Of a stretch of 64,000 nucleotides of DNA, positions 1-12,989 are shown piece after piece. Position 1 is the stretch's first letter, and every line of letters begins with the position of its first letter. The stretch spans positions 2,262,912-2,326,911 of the forward strand of contig NC_051102.1 of the NCBI RefSeq assembly GCF_901709675.1, in the 5' to 3' direction. The translations under genes were made by a program, and so were the position numbers. The notes beneath the pieces were generated by a model. It did no database searches, had not been told where the DNA came from, and was given only the letters and a program-made list of their open reading frames with translations. The DNA comes from Syngnathus acus. Lineage: Eukaryota; Chordata; Actinopteri; Syngnathiformes; Syngnathidae.

Positions 1-359
1 CATTCCAATTCATTCAAATCATTTTACTTTGGTTGTGTCAAGTAATGAACTGTGCCTGCAGATACGTCACCAACGTCAAGTTTGTCGTTAGCATTGGCTA
101 GCTACCCTGTATGCTACCTGTCAGTCAACGCTACTCAATTCAATTTCATTTATAGAGCACTTTTATTACAACTGCAATTGCATAAAAAATGCTGTACACA
201 AAGTGAAAATCAAACATAGAAATAAAGACAACACATACTGTAAAACACCAAAACAGTGCAGAGGCTCAAGAATGATTAAAAACCTTCCATCAATGCATGT
301 AACTTTACTCATATAACATGAAGTTTTTCTTTCTTCTTCAGCCACAGACTGCCACCCAC

Positions 360-3300
360 ATGCAGTCTGCCAGCGGGAACCAACCTTGGTCCCCGGGTCC
401 GTCTCTGTGGAGCCTGATTATTGAGCATGTCCCAAGATCTGAGATGCCCAAGATTCATGCCACGCTGGGCTCCTCGCTGGTTGACACGTACACAGAGCTA
501 CACGCAGAGGTGATAAGAATTTTTAAAAATTGTGCAGCAAGACGTGCAGATAAATAACATAACAGGGCTCACAGTCACATATTCATTATCCTTTGCGATG
601 AACAGCTAATATTAGTGCCGTACCGATAAGCTAAGAGAAATCAAGACACCTCAAACTCGTATCTGAAGGTACCGATGAATTGTTCCAAGCTCATACTGTG
701 ACAAAATCTTGCTTTATTAAATACCACATTAACATTCCCAACGAACATGTGTTGACTATGATAGAATGTCACATCTGAATTATTTTGTATTCTATTTTCT
801 TTCCTTCTGCACCATACAATTGCAACAAATGCATTCCATTCTGTCCTAATAAAACTAAAATAAAATTAAACTACACAGAGGAAACATTTCCATGCTCGGT
901 TATGCTCCAGCTCACCTGTGACACTAATGATGATATGCTGTAAAGAAAATGAAAATTGCTTCTAATGTAGTGAACAGCCAGAGCGCTTTTTTTGTCACCA
1001 TAAATTCTGTTAGAACACTATAGTTAAAAAAAAAAAGGCAAATTATTTATCGTCCTTTGAGAATATGTGTCTGTTTTTTAATAAGATTCCTTCTCCAAGT
1101 GAATCAACTTTTACACACCTCAGCAGTCCTGGCAGTTAAAGTAAAAGGAAAAAAAAACACTTTTGCAAGAAGCTTCGTTGAGTCGCTTATACTCAGCAAT
1201 TACAAGTCCCAGACTGCCTAATAAAAGCCAAACTGGGTTAAAAGTGGCACCGCCATCCAAATGTAAGCCGGCCAGACATCAATATTTACACAAGGGCCCG
1301 CTGAACTCTCCCTCAGCTTTGGCTTGTCGACCCCACTCAAGACAGATTTGCTGTACTGATGACAAGTCTTGATATAAGTGGGTTGGGGTCACCTCGGATG
1401 ATGGATCAAAGGAAAAGACTCCTCTTTGACCTTCGAGGAACCGAAAATTGGAAACTGCCAGAGCTGGGGTGGTGAACCTACGATAACATTTGATCTAGCC
1501 AACCATGAAACTCTAAGAACAAATCACGCCTCAGAATTGCTGTTATAAAACGCGCAAAAGCATTTAACCCACAAGTGCTTAGAAAACTCTCTTTCGCAAA
1601 AGTATTAGAACAGCGAGGCCAATTGCTTAATGCTGCTAGACTGAAGTCAAAATATAAATATGAGAGAAGTGCTCAGGGATCTGATGCACGAATTACAAAG
1701 TCATCTTTAGTGAGCAAAAAAAGTATGCTGGCCGTTGGAAAATTTGGGAGAACTCCCGTACGGCCGGTGCATTCCAGTCTCAAGGTTTTGCTCCCACCCC
1801 CTGTCTACAAACATCTAAAGTGGTGTGATCAACACAAAAACGAGAGAGCTCTATAGGTGAAAAACAAGCAACTCTTAAATGTTCTGGGAAAAAAAACAAG
1901 TTATCGCCCTCATACAACTTAATATGTGGCCCCTGTGTGATGTTGAGGATTGTGATAGATTTCCCCTTCAAAAAAAAATCTCCTCTCCCTGTGAGGCATA
2001 AAAAAAATGTCTCATGCCAAACAACAGACACGTCTTGTGTGTCTCTGGGTATCTTTTTCTTTTTCTTTTTTTTACTTTTGTGCTTTCTGCCATCCGCTCG
2101 CCTCCATCTGTTGATTAATGTTATCGTCTCTCGGCAGTCAGCGCACCAACTGGCTTGAAAAACAACCCGGATGAATAAACAACCAATACATGATTAGATG
2201 TTTAATTATTGACCTTTTCTATCAAGCACTCGACAAATAATCCATATAAACTAATACAAACTCGGCAAAAAAGCATTTTAGAAAAACCTCTGTAAAATCT
2301 GGTTAAAATGAACTGAATTTAAAAACCAACAGTCAAAAAAACAAAGCTAACTATAATGAAAAATGCCAAACTGAATAGTCCTGGCGCTCGCGCACACACA
2401 ATCAGGGGCATATTAGATTCTCAATTATATAATCAAATTTAATGGCCTTTCACATGCAAAAGACGATAATTGGCGACGATTAAAGGCCTGGAGAACGGAA
2501 ATCAAATTAGAACGATGCAGGGGGAATCAGTTCATATGCAAATCATACACGCTTACACACACACGCACATACATAGACACGCATGAATACAGAGAGTGGC
2601 TCAGCGAGTCAGGGGGGGCGGCATGACAGCATAAAAGAGGCTCATCCTCCTCTCTTGATAAGAATGGAAAACTCAAATGTTGTTGTCGAGAAAATTGTGT
2701 ATATGTTGTTTAGCACAGACAATGTGAGGTGATGGCCGGCTCAGGGTCAAACACTGTCCTCGAGAATGCTGTTGAAAATATTCTGAAAAAATAAAATTGC
2801 AATCATGAGAAAAGTACAGCGAGCCGATGGTTAGCAATCTAATTGTTACACATTTAATTGGCAGACAACATTATAAAAAATCGATTCATGAATGCTCTGC
2901 CTGTGACTGCAGCCTTGTTTCCGTGTACAGGCGTGAAAGGTATCGAGCAGTTCCACAATGTATGTCGCGCTTTGATTTGCTTGGGAGAGACTACTTTCTT
3001 GCTCCCTTCTAATCATCCCACTGCGGACAAAAATAATATTCACAAACCTATTACAGCGCTCCCCTTAAAATAGCTCCTGCGTTAGATCAACTGTTTTGCT
3101 GCAGAAGGAAGGAAGGAAGGAGGTAGAGGGCGAAGCAAAATCCACTCGTCAGCCTTTGAGCCATGAACCCTTTAACATAAACACTCGGCTCTACAGCCAA
3201 GGGCCCACAAAGGAAGCCGCAATCACGGGCCATGTGTTGATGTGTGCGCTGTCAAAGCTGAACACACAAACATGTGTTTCTCTCTTTACTGAAAGGGGTC

Positions 3301-6300
3301 GGGCATGATTGACAAAAGATTTGTTTCCAAAGCACAAGTCGTTACATCGGAACTGTTTTTATTGACTGATTCGGGCTCCATTTTATCTCACACGAGTGAC
3401 TAATTAGTCTACGATTGCTTTACAAATGTAATTATTGCCTTTTTTTATCTATCAGTTAACTACAATACTGAGAGTACTGAAGCCATTGGATTTGTGCTGA
3501 TTGATGGATGCCAACGTCGCTCGTCACTGTGTGCTCGCTCTCACAGGCAGTCATGTGGTACAAAATATGGCAGGACAGCCAACAGGGTGGGGCCCAGATC
3601 TCCCGTTCAAAGGGCCCCCTGGCCGACCCGCCGGTGATCAAGGAACTGGTGAGGGCCGAGGTCAAAATGCTGCTGGAGAATCTCCAAGAGAAATTCCTCA
3701 GGGAGGGAAGGTTGGTGCACATTGTCACTCACAAGCTGCCTCTTTTCACCCAGAAAAATTTGAAAAATTCTTTCCTGTGATCTTCTTTATATTGGTAACA
3801 TATAGGAATAATGACATTAGGAGACTATTATTCTTTTTTTTTTTCCACTTTTCATTTTAGTTTCTGTTTTATTTAACTTTACTAAATTGATCAAAGACAC
3901 ATAGTTTTTCATACACAGTTGTTGTTCTTATGTAGAATCTGCTCACATTTTTTCCCACTTTAATCCAAACAATAATTAACTACATTATTCAGTTTTACAG
4001 ACCCATGAATGATAAACATTTCGCCACGAGACTGCCTTGATAGTCTTGAGACGTTATCGTATGGTGCACATATCCAAAGCACCTTGTGCCAAATGTAGCA
4101 AATCATCTCTAGAACATAACAGAGTCCCTCAATGTTCACAGTAGACATAGTTCCATACAGTTGAGAATTCAAGTGGCTTGTGAAAAAAAAAAAAACTAAG
4201 TCCCAAAAAAACGTCTTCCATTTGTAGACTGTCAATATTTTTATGGGCAGACTTTATTCTCGCCAGCAGTTATTTCTGTGACCACTGTGGATTTTTCAAC
4301 AATATAGATGCTACACTTTGCTTTTTTCTTAGTTACAAAGGAGACACAAAGTGTAAGAGCAAAGTTGTTGCTATACAATAAGTCACTTACTAAAGCGTAT
4401 CATAGCGCTGGATTTTAGAGGCCCCATGTTAATTTATTGGATTGAAAATACGGGTATGCGCTAAGTGGCCGGCTAAAAACACATCTTCAAAATGGTGTTC
4501 GGATGTGATAAGTGAAGAAACGTTTAGTGTAGCTTTTTTAAGTGCTCACACTGACATCCTTGATACTATGGGTCTTTTATTTTCTTTCTTTTATTTTTTA
4601 TGAAGGCATTGTTATCAGTGTTGTAAAAATCTAAGGAGCGGTTATAAAACATCCTAATTGCTGTTTACTTTTTAATTTCTCGCAGTAATGTCAGGGCATT
4701 CGACGGGCAACTAGTTCTTGGCAAGCAAATGGCTTTTATTGGGAAACATAGAAGAGAGTCGTAAACCTGCTCAGTGTGTGTGTGCGTGTGTGCGTGTGTG
4801 TGTGTGTGTTTGCTAGTGCGTGTTAGTAATTCTCCTGGCAACTAAATTGTTGCTGGCAGGAATGTTGCCCTGTGTACCCCTTCTTGAATAGCCCAACATA
4901 TTGTTCTCTCTTTCTCCTTTTACTCATTGTGCGACTATTTATTGCCTGTCAATTGCCTGACTTCCTTCCTATTGCTTTTTCCTTTTTTTTTTAACTGTGT
5001 CCATTCAGTTTTTCAATTGAGGACACAACTTTTTTTAATTGATCTGTCGATCATTCATCCATCCATGCATTTTTTTTCAATAGTGTTTTTCCTCATTATG
5101 GTCATGGCTGAGATGGAGGAAACCTCAGCAACACGATTCTTAGGTGCATTATAGGCTCTAAAATTTTCTGTAAATGTGAGCGTGAATTGTTGTTTGTCTC
5201 TATAATGTACTTTTGCTTGGCATTTTTTAACCTATTTTCAGTTTAAAAAAATGTTTTGCCCTGAAGCACTTACCAATTCAAGGTTCAGCAGATCTTATTG
5301 GATTTTCAGAAGTTACTTTCAAAATTGTTTCAGTGTCATTTTTTTACCACTATAAAATGAAGACTTACTCCTCCACATGGTTCCAGACAGCTTTGTGCAC
5401 TTCCAAGACTGAAATTATATAAAGTCCCCATTAACTGGGGGAAAATCTAGTTCATTGTTATTTACTGTGGGAATCTTTGCCAGAATATAGTGATGCCCCA
5501 TAGGCTGTGCCAGCACAGATCTTGTCTCCCATTTGATTTTTTTTTTTTTTTACTAGTATCACTGTACATCTTTGTGTGTGTCTATAAGTACACACTCAGA
5601 TTCATAAACTGAGAAATGTTGGTAAAACTGACCCATATAAGATAATACAGTGTTTCATTTATTTTTTCCATTAAGGTCAGTTCAATATTCTGTCGTTGCA
5701 AAAGCATCAAGCAATGCAAGCAAATCTTCCAGCGTTAATAATCTTTTTCCTGGTGGGGCCTATATGTTGTATAGAGGCGCAATATAATTACCCGGACTGC
5801 TTCCCAGTAGCAGTTGGGGCAAAGGCCAACACCACTGAGTTGCTTGACGTCATGCCCGCGGGAGCAGTGGGCAGCAAATGTCACATTTTTTTATTGTGAT
5901 TGGAGCCATTTCTATGAGAGTGTATGCGGGGGGTGCCTTATAAAAGTCAACTGATTTATCTTATTGGACTCCTCCTGTGTGGTCCTGATGCCCGAGCCAG
6001 CCATCCTTTCTCTCTCTCTCTCTCTCTCTCGCACACATACACAGACACACACACACACACCAGTCAGCATCTGCGTGATTTGTCTACGGGTAGAAAACAC
6101 TCATTTTCTCTAATGCAGGGACAATAAAACCAAGCAGGCTGTTGGCTCGCCTGTGGCTGCCTGCTTTAGTTACTTTGTTTTCCTCCCTTACGGCGTCTCC
6201 TGAATATATGATGCCACTGTTCAACTTTTCCATTCTAAGGTTCATGTTAATGTTTACAAGGTTTGTAATCATGGCCGGGATTCTCGATTATTGTTTTGAC

Positions 6301-9300
6301 AGCCTTGCTGCACCATGAAGTAGCAGATGTTGTCTTGTCGTTGCAGACACGATGAGGAGTTCTTAAGTCATTACAACGCCAAGACTGTAAACTTTGCCCT
6401 GGGTCGCCTTGACATCAACAAGCCCAAAGATGAACTCAGGTGTGGGCGAGCGACACTGCCGTACAACACCTCTCACTATGTAACTCTCACCTTACCTTTG
6501 CGTTTGTGTCTGGAAGCTCACTCTCTTCCAACCAGTTGAGCATCGAAGGAGAGATTGAAGCGATGAAGGACAAGCTGAATATCATCGACATCAACAGCGT
6601 GGTTCAACATCTAAAGTAAGTCGCAAAGTAGTTCGCCCTTAAGAAAGCAATAAAGTGGAAGAAAATTTACTTTGGACTACTCATTATTTTTGAGTTATAA
6701 ACAGTCCTGACATGACCACAGAAGGTCAGTGCAGTGTGTTTTTTCTCGTGCTGCCTAAACATCATTAGCTTCATGCTGGACCGGCACCTGAATAATGAAA
6801 ATTTGCATATAATTTACACCAATTGAAATGCATTGAGAAAAAAAAATACTAAGCCCAAATATTTTCAACACTTTGATTTTCTCATGCTGCACATCTGTTA
6901 CATCTGGGAAATTGTAGTTTTACGTTGTGTAGATTGTAAATGTAAGACTGATGTTTGGAAGAGTCAGGAAAACATTAAGTCAAAGCATCTTGTGTTTTTA
7001 TTTTTATTGGACTTAATTGCTTGTTAAAAACCGAGCAGTGTCAACCCATTTTTTTGCCTCAATTCTCTCCACAGCTGTCCCAGACAGCATTTCCCCTTTT
7101 CTCGCCTCCTTCACTCTCCATCCTTCCTTTTCTTCCTCCATCCCGCGTGTAGCAGTGCGGTCAATGAGGCTACCTTGGAAGTGAGCCTGTTCCCCCCTCT
7201 CTTTTCTCCCTCCCTCTCTTTCTCTCCTCCATTTCCTGACTTGAGCAGAACAAAAGAGTCCATTGTGAGAAAAGTGCATCCAGAGCTGGAACCTAGACAG
7301 CAAACGTGCTTATGTAACTAGAGAAGGACGACCGCTTCCTCGGGAAAACGACTTACTGTATTTGTCCTTGCTTTGTTAGGCTGTCTTCTCCTGCCTGTGT
7401 GCAACTTTTTAATAGAGACTCATTTATAGTGTGACTGGAGACCTGCAGTTTCCTTCTTGACCTAGATTGTAGCTTTTGTCTCCATGGATTTCTGATGAAA
7501 AACAACCGCAGAATGTCTTTAGTCTTGGAAAAGATTTTCCTGTCATCTACATGACATAGCTACCTCAATGCCTTACTGCGAAAATACCTTCCTACCTCCC
7601 CTGATTATCTACTTAGACACCTTCCTACCCATTTCTATAATTTTGTGGTTGAATCTACTAAAGCAGGCACTCACACGCACACACATTACATTGATGCATA
7701 ATTATCGGTGCTAATCATTTGCATCAAGAAAGGTTTCATTTTAAAAGTATCACCAGCACTGATGCTAAAGTCAATCCCATAGACATGCTAACAGGACATT
7801 AGCATCAATCTCCAGGGGTGACATCCCTTCAAATAACAATTCACACACACGCAAACACTGTGGTAACTCATACACAAAAAGTAACATAACATTACTCAAA
7901 GGTACATATTCTTCCCAAGCTGTAAAAAATTTGTTATAGTAATCGAGCTCAATTGCAAATTTCTACTCCATAGTAATCAAGCTCAATTGCAAATTTCTTC
8001 TCCATTATCAGTGTATACTTAGCGTATGCATGGCACCGCACTGCCCCTAGGTGGCCAACACATGCACAGTACTGTACCCAGTACCTGTATTACCTGTACC
8101 TGCTACCTACCCATTTTTTCAAGCTAAACTACCATTGTAAACATTTGCAGGTCTATCCTAACTGAAGAATGTACCGCACTGAAAGCAAAAGTACAGCACA
8201 TACAGGTAAGAAAGGATGAAGTTGATCTTTAATCCTCTTTTCTTTTAATCCCAAAAGCCTTCAACTATGTGTGGTCAGGAGTCATATTTACTGTATTGCT
8301 GTGAGCCATGTGAGACCAGCATCAATTCATAGTGTAAAAAGTATGTATTTTTTCCTCTGGTGCCTCACATGACTGCATTGTTACATGCTTCCAACCCCCG
8401 CTAGCTAAAGGCAACACACGACTGTCATGTTGACGTACTTGTCCGGTTTATGATTTATTGAGGCAAGATGTAGCCAAAGTTCGAGTGCCACTAGGGAAAA
8501 AATATATTGTGTTTTTTTAATCAAATTTCTATATTTGAAAAGTTTGCTTGTGTGCATGTAATATAGTTCAATCAGCACACACATACACACGCTGGTTTCC
8601 TTTTGCGCTGACCGTGACTTTTTGAGCGAAAATTATGATGGAATACTTCTGTTTAAGCGTTTAGTGGTCACATGCATAAATTCCTCTCCTGTCTCCCTGT
8701 TTGTTATTTTTAGCCCATTAGCTTCCTCTTGCTCTTTCCAAAGACCTCGGATCACTTTAGTATATTTATCATGTAGTACTATACTATACACTACTGTCTT
8801 CTGTAGTCACAGATCATACTGCTGTGTGTGCAATTAACAAAACATTTACACTGTGTGATTTTCAGGAAATGATCAAAAAGCAGTGCAGGGGTGAGGCTGA
8901 GGGGGTCAATAGTGAACCAACCCTTGCAGGTTCGTGCTGGAGGAACATTTGGGCCAATGCTACCATCTAGGGGCGCATTGACGCTATTAGCTTGGATTGA
9001 GTCTCATGTATGGTGAAAAAAATAATTGTAATGCTCTGAACTTCTTTTTTTTTAGAATTGAAAGAACTAAGAGGGGCTATTCAAAAAGACTTTGAGCTTT
9101 ACCCCTCGCCTCCCTCGCATGTGGCAGAGAAACCGGTGAGGCCAACCTATAGGTAAGTATGGGCGATTGTGGGTATAGGAAGTAGTCATTTTTGCTTAAA
9201 TAGTAATACATCCCATCTCTCCCATTCCTAGTGAAGGAGAGACATTAAATTTAACATAAGAGGTCTTTAAAAGTCCTAAATTCAAGCCTGCAATATACCC

Positions 9301-9781
9301 TGTTATCATGATCATCTTAATGACATCAGACTTATGTGATCACTTCCTATACCCACGGCTACTTTTTTACCTAAATAAATAATTCATTGATGTCTATTTG
9401 TGTTTTTTTTTTCTTCCCATCGCTGTGGTGCTCAGGTGCAGACTGTCAACAGGACAAAAGAACTCTGATAAAACCTTGTACACATTAACTTCTACCTCTT
9501 TCCGAAGGCCACATCCTCCCTCCGCTCCACCTCACGTGAACTTTTGTGGCTCTCTAAAGCCGATTGACACTTTGGAGAACACCTCAAGGACTTCCCATCA
9601 GCATAAAAGTGCCACGACAGCGTCTCGACACAGAAAAGTCCGCCTTAAGACCACCGCCAGTGACCCGGTGGTGATGGAGCCTTCGCGCTTGGAGGAAGAT
9701 GACTCAGATTTCCTCTGGCGTCTTCTCACCACCACAGATAGCTCACCCTTCTTCCCCACACAGTATCTCCAGCCTGGGTGA
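360..9781 (+). CDS. ccdc24: Coiled-coil domain-containing protein 24 (8 coding exons)
   Basis: Exons by GT..AG junctions and continuous phase: 360-509, 3547-3710, 6347-6439, 6541-6615, 8151-8205, 8866-8929, 9056-9152, 9436-9781. Together they encode 347 aa; the human protein, as I recall it, is about 307 aa. I recognise CCDC24 from its N-terminal block (SLWSLIIEHVP, residues ~16-26), the PPVIKELVRAEVKMLLENL helix in exon 2, and the later KDKLNIIDINSVVQHLK and LKELRGAIQKDFEL segments. All have counterparts in the mammalian protein. The N-terminal two thirds is helical and coiled-coil-like; the last exon (114 codons) is Ser/Thr-rich and probably disordered. No catalytic motif is visible, and the function of the family is poorly known. 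The ATG at 360 is chosen because an acceptor (cag at 339-341) lies just upstream and it opens the conserved block, so a non-coding first exon should lie further left or outside the window. Exon 5 uses a weak acceptor (gttgag). A poly(A) signal is at 10290. Confidence 0.9.
510..3546 (+). other. ccdc24 intron 1, 3 kb, no coding sequence
   Basis: This is the longest intron of ccdc24. I see no convincing exon in it. It contains short homopolymer runs, a GGAA-type tract near 3101-3121, and two unusually unique-looking AT-rich blocks (about 2395-2560 and 2815-3075). These are rich in homeodomain-type TAAT cores, and the first also carries an octamer ATGCAAAT at 2536-2543. The blocks look like candidate conserved non-coding elements, but this cannot be decided from one genome. 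Confidence 0.45.
6008..6060. repeat. Compound microsatellite (TC)n-(AC)n
   Basis: A run of TC dinucleotides is followed by AC dinucleotides with one short interruption. It lies in ccdc24 intron 2, a few hundred bp upstream of the 6347 exon. Open frames read across it are repeat artefacts. Confidence 0.9.
7937..8004. repeat. 34-bp tandem duplication
   Basis: Two adjacent 34-bp units (7937-7970 and 7971-8004) start with TAGTAATC and differ at two positions. They lie in the ccdc24 intron upstream of the 8151 exon. This looks like a simple recent duplication with no evident function. Confidence 0.85.
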
Positions 9782-10289
9782 TTTATGAATTTAAGAAAGT
9801 TATCTGAAACACTTTGTGCAGTGAAAGATTGCAGTTACAGTAGAACAAGGCTAAGCGTGGACAAGACGTGAGCCAATAGAAAAGAAGCCATCGTGTGTGT
9901 CCGTCAGTGGTAGTCCGTGTGTGAACTCAAGGCAAACATGGATATCGTTTTTTGAACAGGACTTTTTGAACAAGTGTTTACAACCCAGTCACTTCCGCAA
10001 GGATGACAACTCAGCCATCCCGCTGATATCATCCAAGACTTTTCTTCTGGAAGTTCACTCTGGTGTGAGGAGCGCTACAGACCCATTTCATTGTACTCAT
10101 GTATGGCGAGTTTAAAATATCAAAGTGTTCGCTAGCCCTGGTGCATGTGCATAATCTGGGGAGTTTTCGTTCATGTTTGGTTCCCTAAAAATGTGTGTTT
10201 ACGAAGAAGAAAAATTGTCCTCGCAGCATTCGGTGCCGGCTCTACTAACCAAATTACAACATCTTTCACAAATCACTCAAATCAAAATG

Positions 10290-10295
10290 AATAAA
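10290..10295 (+). terminator. ccdc24: Poly(A) signal of ccdc24
   Basis: A canonical AATAAA lies about 510 bp after the ccdc24 stop at 9781 and before the promoter-like block of the next gene. No earlier canonical signal is obvious, so the 3' UTR would be about 0.5 kb. Confidence 0.6.
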
Positions 10296-10424
10296 AAGCA
10301 AAATAATTTACTGGATTTTTGGGGGGGAAATGGGGGCGGTAAATTATTTTTTTTCTCATTTTTAAACACGTTTGAGCCAACTGCACTAATTAACCAATCG
10401 CCGCCGCTCTTGTTCGTTGCGTCA

Positions 10425-10716
10425 CACCCGGGCCGTTAAATCCGGAAGTGAAAAAAAGTAATAACAATAATAATAACACTCAATCACAACATCAAACGCT
10501 CAATATGTCATAGCCTTAATCGAGAATATTTTCAACCACCATCGGTGAGTTTTTCCTACTTTGTTGTCGTTTCTCGGCGCTTTCTCTCAACGTCAGTTTG
10601 TTCAAAGCTTTTGTTTTGAAAGGTACCATCGGAAGTTGCCCGAGTATCTTGACACTGATTGTTTACTCCCCCAAAAGTATGACTTTCTAAGGTTGCGCTC
10701 CACCAAAGACACACAG
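10425..10716 (+). promoter_or_regulatory. Probable promoter and non-coding first exon of the first them6-like gene
   Basis: A short GC-rich patch (10425-10450) contains an ETS-type CCGGAAGTG at 10442-10450. It is followed by two strong splice donors, gtgagt at 10545 and gtgagt at 10717. The first coding exon of the downstream them6-like gene begins at an acceptor (exon starts 12986, four bases before the ATG), so a non-coding 5' exon is required, and this is the best candidate. Which donor is used cannot be decided here. If correct, the intron contains the 1.6-kb transposon at 11188-12802. Confidence 0.5.
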
Positions 10717-11152
10717 GTGAGTTTCTTCTTCAAGTTTGTCTTCGTGCTACTCCCTCCAGAGTTAGCGAGTTCGTGGGTAGTTGAAGCTGTTGTATTGAAA
10801 ACATATGTAGGTCTCGTATGGCGAATTTGGCACATTGAGATCTGCTTTGCTTGAAATTCCAACTGTGCATAAAGTACACTTGTTGGTCTTGCAAGACCCG
10901 TTTTCCCTTCCAACATGTCATGTTATTCTACGCATAAACTAATAGCTGAATTTTTCACGAGGCAAGTTGAGTTTATTTATTTAGCTCTTAATCATCAGTA
11001 TTACTGAGACCTCATACGCATAAGTAAAAATATACGAATCTGTTCCGCTGTGATTTTTCTTTAATTAAATTTTTAATCACGCGCGCGCGTATGTTTCTAA
11101 TCAATTTTCTTAATATGGCCACAAAATACTTAGAAATGACCTCAAAGGGCAC

Positions 11153-11187
<35 letters not shown>

Positions 11188-11191
<4 letters not shown>

Positions 11192-12802
11192 GTATTTTCC
11201 GCCCTAAAAGGCGCACCTAAAAACCTAAAATTTTCTCAAAAGCCGACAGTGCGCCTTATAGGCCAGTGCGCCTTATATATGGATCAACTGATGAATTTGT
11301 TGATCCATACTGGTTGTACACAGTGCTCTGCCAAAATGTTTCAGTACGTTTTAGTACGACTAGTAAATTACAAGGTCGCATCGCTTCCCAGCATTACGGC
11401 AACTGTAGTCAGGGGGCGTCACCGAATAGCTGTTGTACCCGCGAGGCTATTTCATGTCAAAATAGGCTGCTCTGTTAATGTTTCGAGTAAATCTACGGAT
11501 CGATATGGAAGGGAAACATAGGTAAGTAGTACCAATGCGTTAGATCGAACTTTAGTCAGTTCCGATCATTTTATAGGAGATCGTTTGAGAAACGCGATTG
11601 TTTACACTTTGCTGAGGCTCATGGGAGATTGCGAGCTGAGGCTCGTGAGACTTTGCGGATGGCTAATGCTATTGCGATAGCTGCTATACGTACCAGGCTA
11701 TTTCATGTCAAAATAGGCTGCTCTGTTAATGTTTCGAGTAAATCTACGGATCGATATGGAAGGGAAACATAGGTAAGTAGTACCAATGCGTTAGATCGAA
11801 CTTTAGTCAGTTCCGATCATTTTATAGGAGATCGTTTGAGAAACGCGATTGTTTACACTTCGCTGAGGCTCATGGGAGATTGCGAGCTGAGGCTCGTGAG
11901 ACTTTGCGGATGGCTAATGCTATTGCGATAGCTGCTATACGTACCAGGCTATTTCATGTCAAAATAGGCTGCTCTGTTAATGTTTCGAGTAAATCTACGG
12001 ATCGATATGGAAGGGAAACATAGGTAAGTAGTACCAATGAGTTAGATCGAACTTTAGTCAGTTCCGATCATTTTATAGGAGATTGTTTGAGAAACGCGAT
12101 TGTTTACACTTTGCTGAGGCTCATGGGAGATTGCGAGCTGAGGCTCGTGAGACTTTGCGGATGGCTAATGCTATTGCGATAGCTGCTATACGTACCAGGC
12201 TATTTCATGTCAAAATAGGCTGCTCTGTTAATGTTTCGAGTAAATCTACGGATCGATATGGAAGGGAAACATAGGTAAGTAGTACCAATGCGTTAGATCG
12301 AACTTTAGTCAGTTCCGATCATTTTATAGGAGATCGTTTGAGAAACGCGATTGTTTACACTTTGCTGAGGCTCATGGGAGATTGCGAGCTGAGGCTCGTG
12401 AGACTTTGCGGATGGCTAATGCTATTGCGATGGCTGCTATACGTACCAGGCTATTTCATGTCAAAATAGGCTGCTCTGTTAATGTTTCGAGTAAATCTAC
12501 GGATCGATATGGAAGGGAAACATAGGTAAGTAGTACCAATGCGTTCGATCGAACTTTAGTCAGTTCTGATCATTTTATAGGAGATCGTTTGAGAAACGCG
12601 ATTGTTTACAGAGGGCTCGTTGGTTATTGGCTAGTGGATGCATACCGCAACCCTAGTCAACCTCAGTTTGATGCAGTATAGCTTCTATTTTATGCGCCTT
12701 ATAATCCGGTGCGCCTTATATATGGACAAAGTTTTAAAATGGGCCGTTCATTGAAGGTGCGCCTTATAACCCGGTGCGCCTTTTAGGGCGGAAAATACGG
12801 TA
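11188..12802. mobile_element. Non-autonomous DNA transposon with perfect 29-bp terminal inverted repeats
   Basis: The 29 bases at 11188-11216 are the exact reverse complement of 12774-12802. Inside the ends, the core GCGCCTTATA recurs in direct orientation at 11251, 11268, 12694, 12711 and 12759, a subterminal motif array. The element sits in an (AT)n tract (11159-11188), so the target duplication cannot be read cleanly; an imperfect 8-bp match (TATATATA / TATATGTA) or a TA are both possible. There is no transposase ORF: the interior is almost entirely the 251-bp tandem array. Subterminal repeats and a possible 8-bp duplication would suit hAT, but the superfamily is not established. It lies in the presumed first intron of the first them6-like gene, about 190 bp before its start codon. 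Confidence 0.9.
11444..12610 (+). repeat. 251-bp tandem repeat array inside the transposon, about 4.6 copies
   Basis: The landmark GGTAAGTAGTACC occurs at 11521, 11772, 12023, 12274 and 12525, an exact spacing of 251 bp four times. Copies differ by only a few substitutions (for example cttt/cttc near the middle, and ttaga/ttcga in the last copy), so expansion or homogenisation is recent. Every unit includes a good donor-like site (g|gtaagtag) and, 55 bp on, an acceptor-like tatag. Short open frames across the units are by-products of the repeat and resemble no known protein. Confidence 0.95.
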
Positions 12803-12989
12803 TATGTATGTGTGTGTGTGGGGGGGTATTAACCCCCTCAAATGTGTCAGACTGAGGAAATCTCTCACATGTCCCCCTTCCGGTCCCCAATTGCTTTTAG
12901 GTCTAGACTCTGGCTGGGCTATCTCAAAACTCAATTTTTTTTTTTTCTTCTATTGCTCATCACATGGATCCGCTTTGACCTCCAGAGAA

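Noticed and set aside
12083-12274. A repeated 63-codon frame ending SSKSTDRYGRET in the 251-bp array
   Set aside because: It recurs only because the DNA unit repeats; no start context, no similarity known to me and no sign of coding constraint.
11188-12802. The regular 251-bp array considered as a CRISPR-like array
   Set aside because: The units are contiguous near-identical repeats with no unique spacers, inside a eukaryotic transposon.
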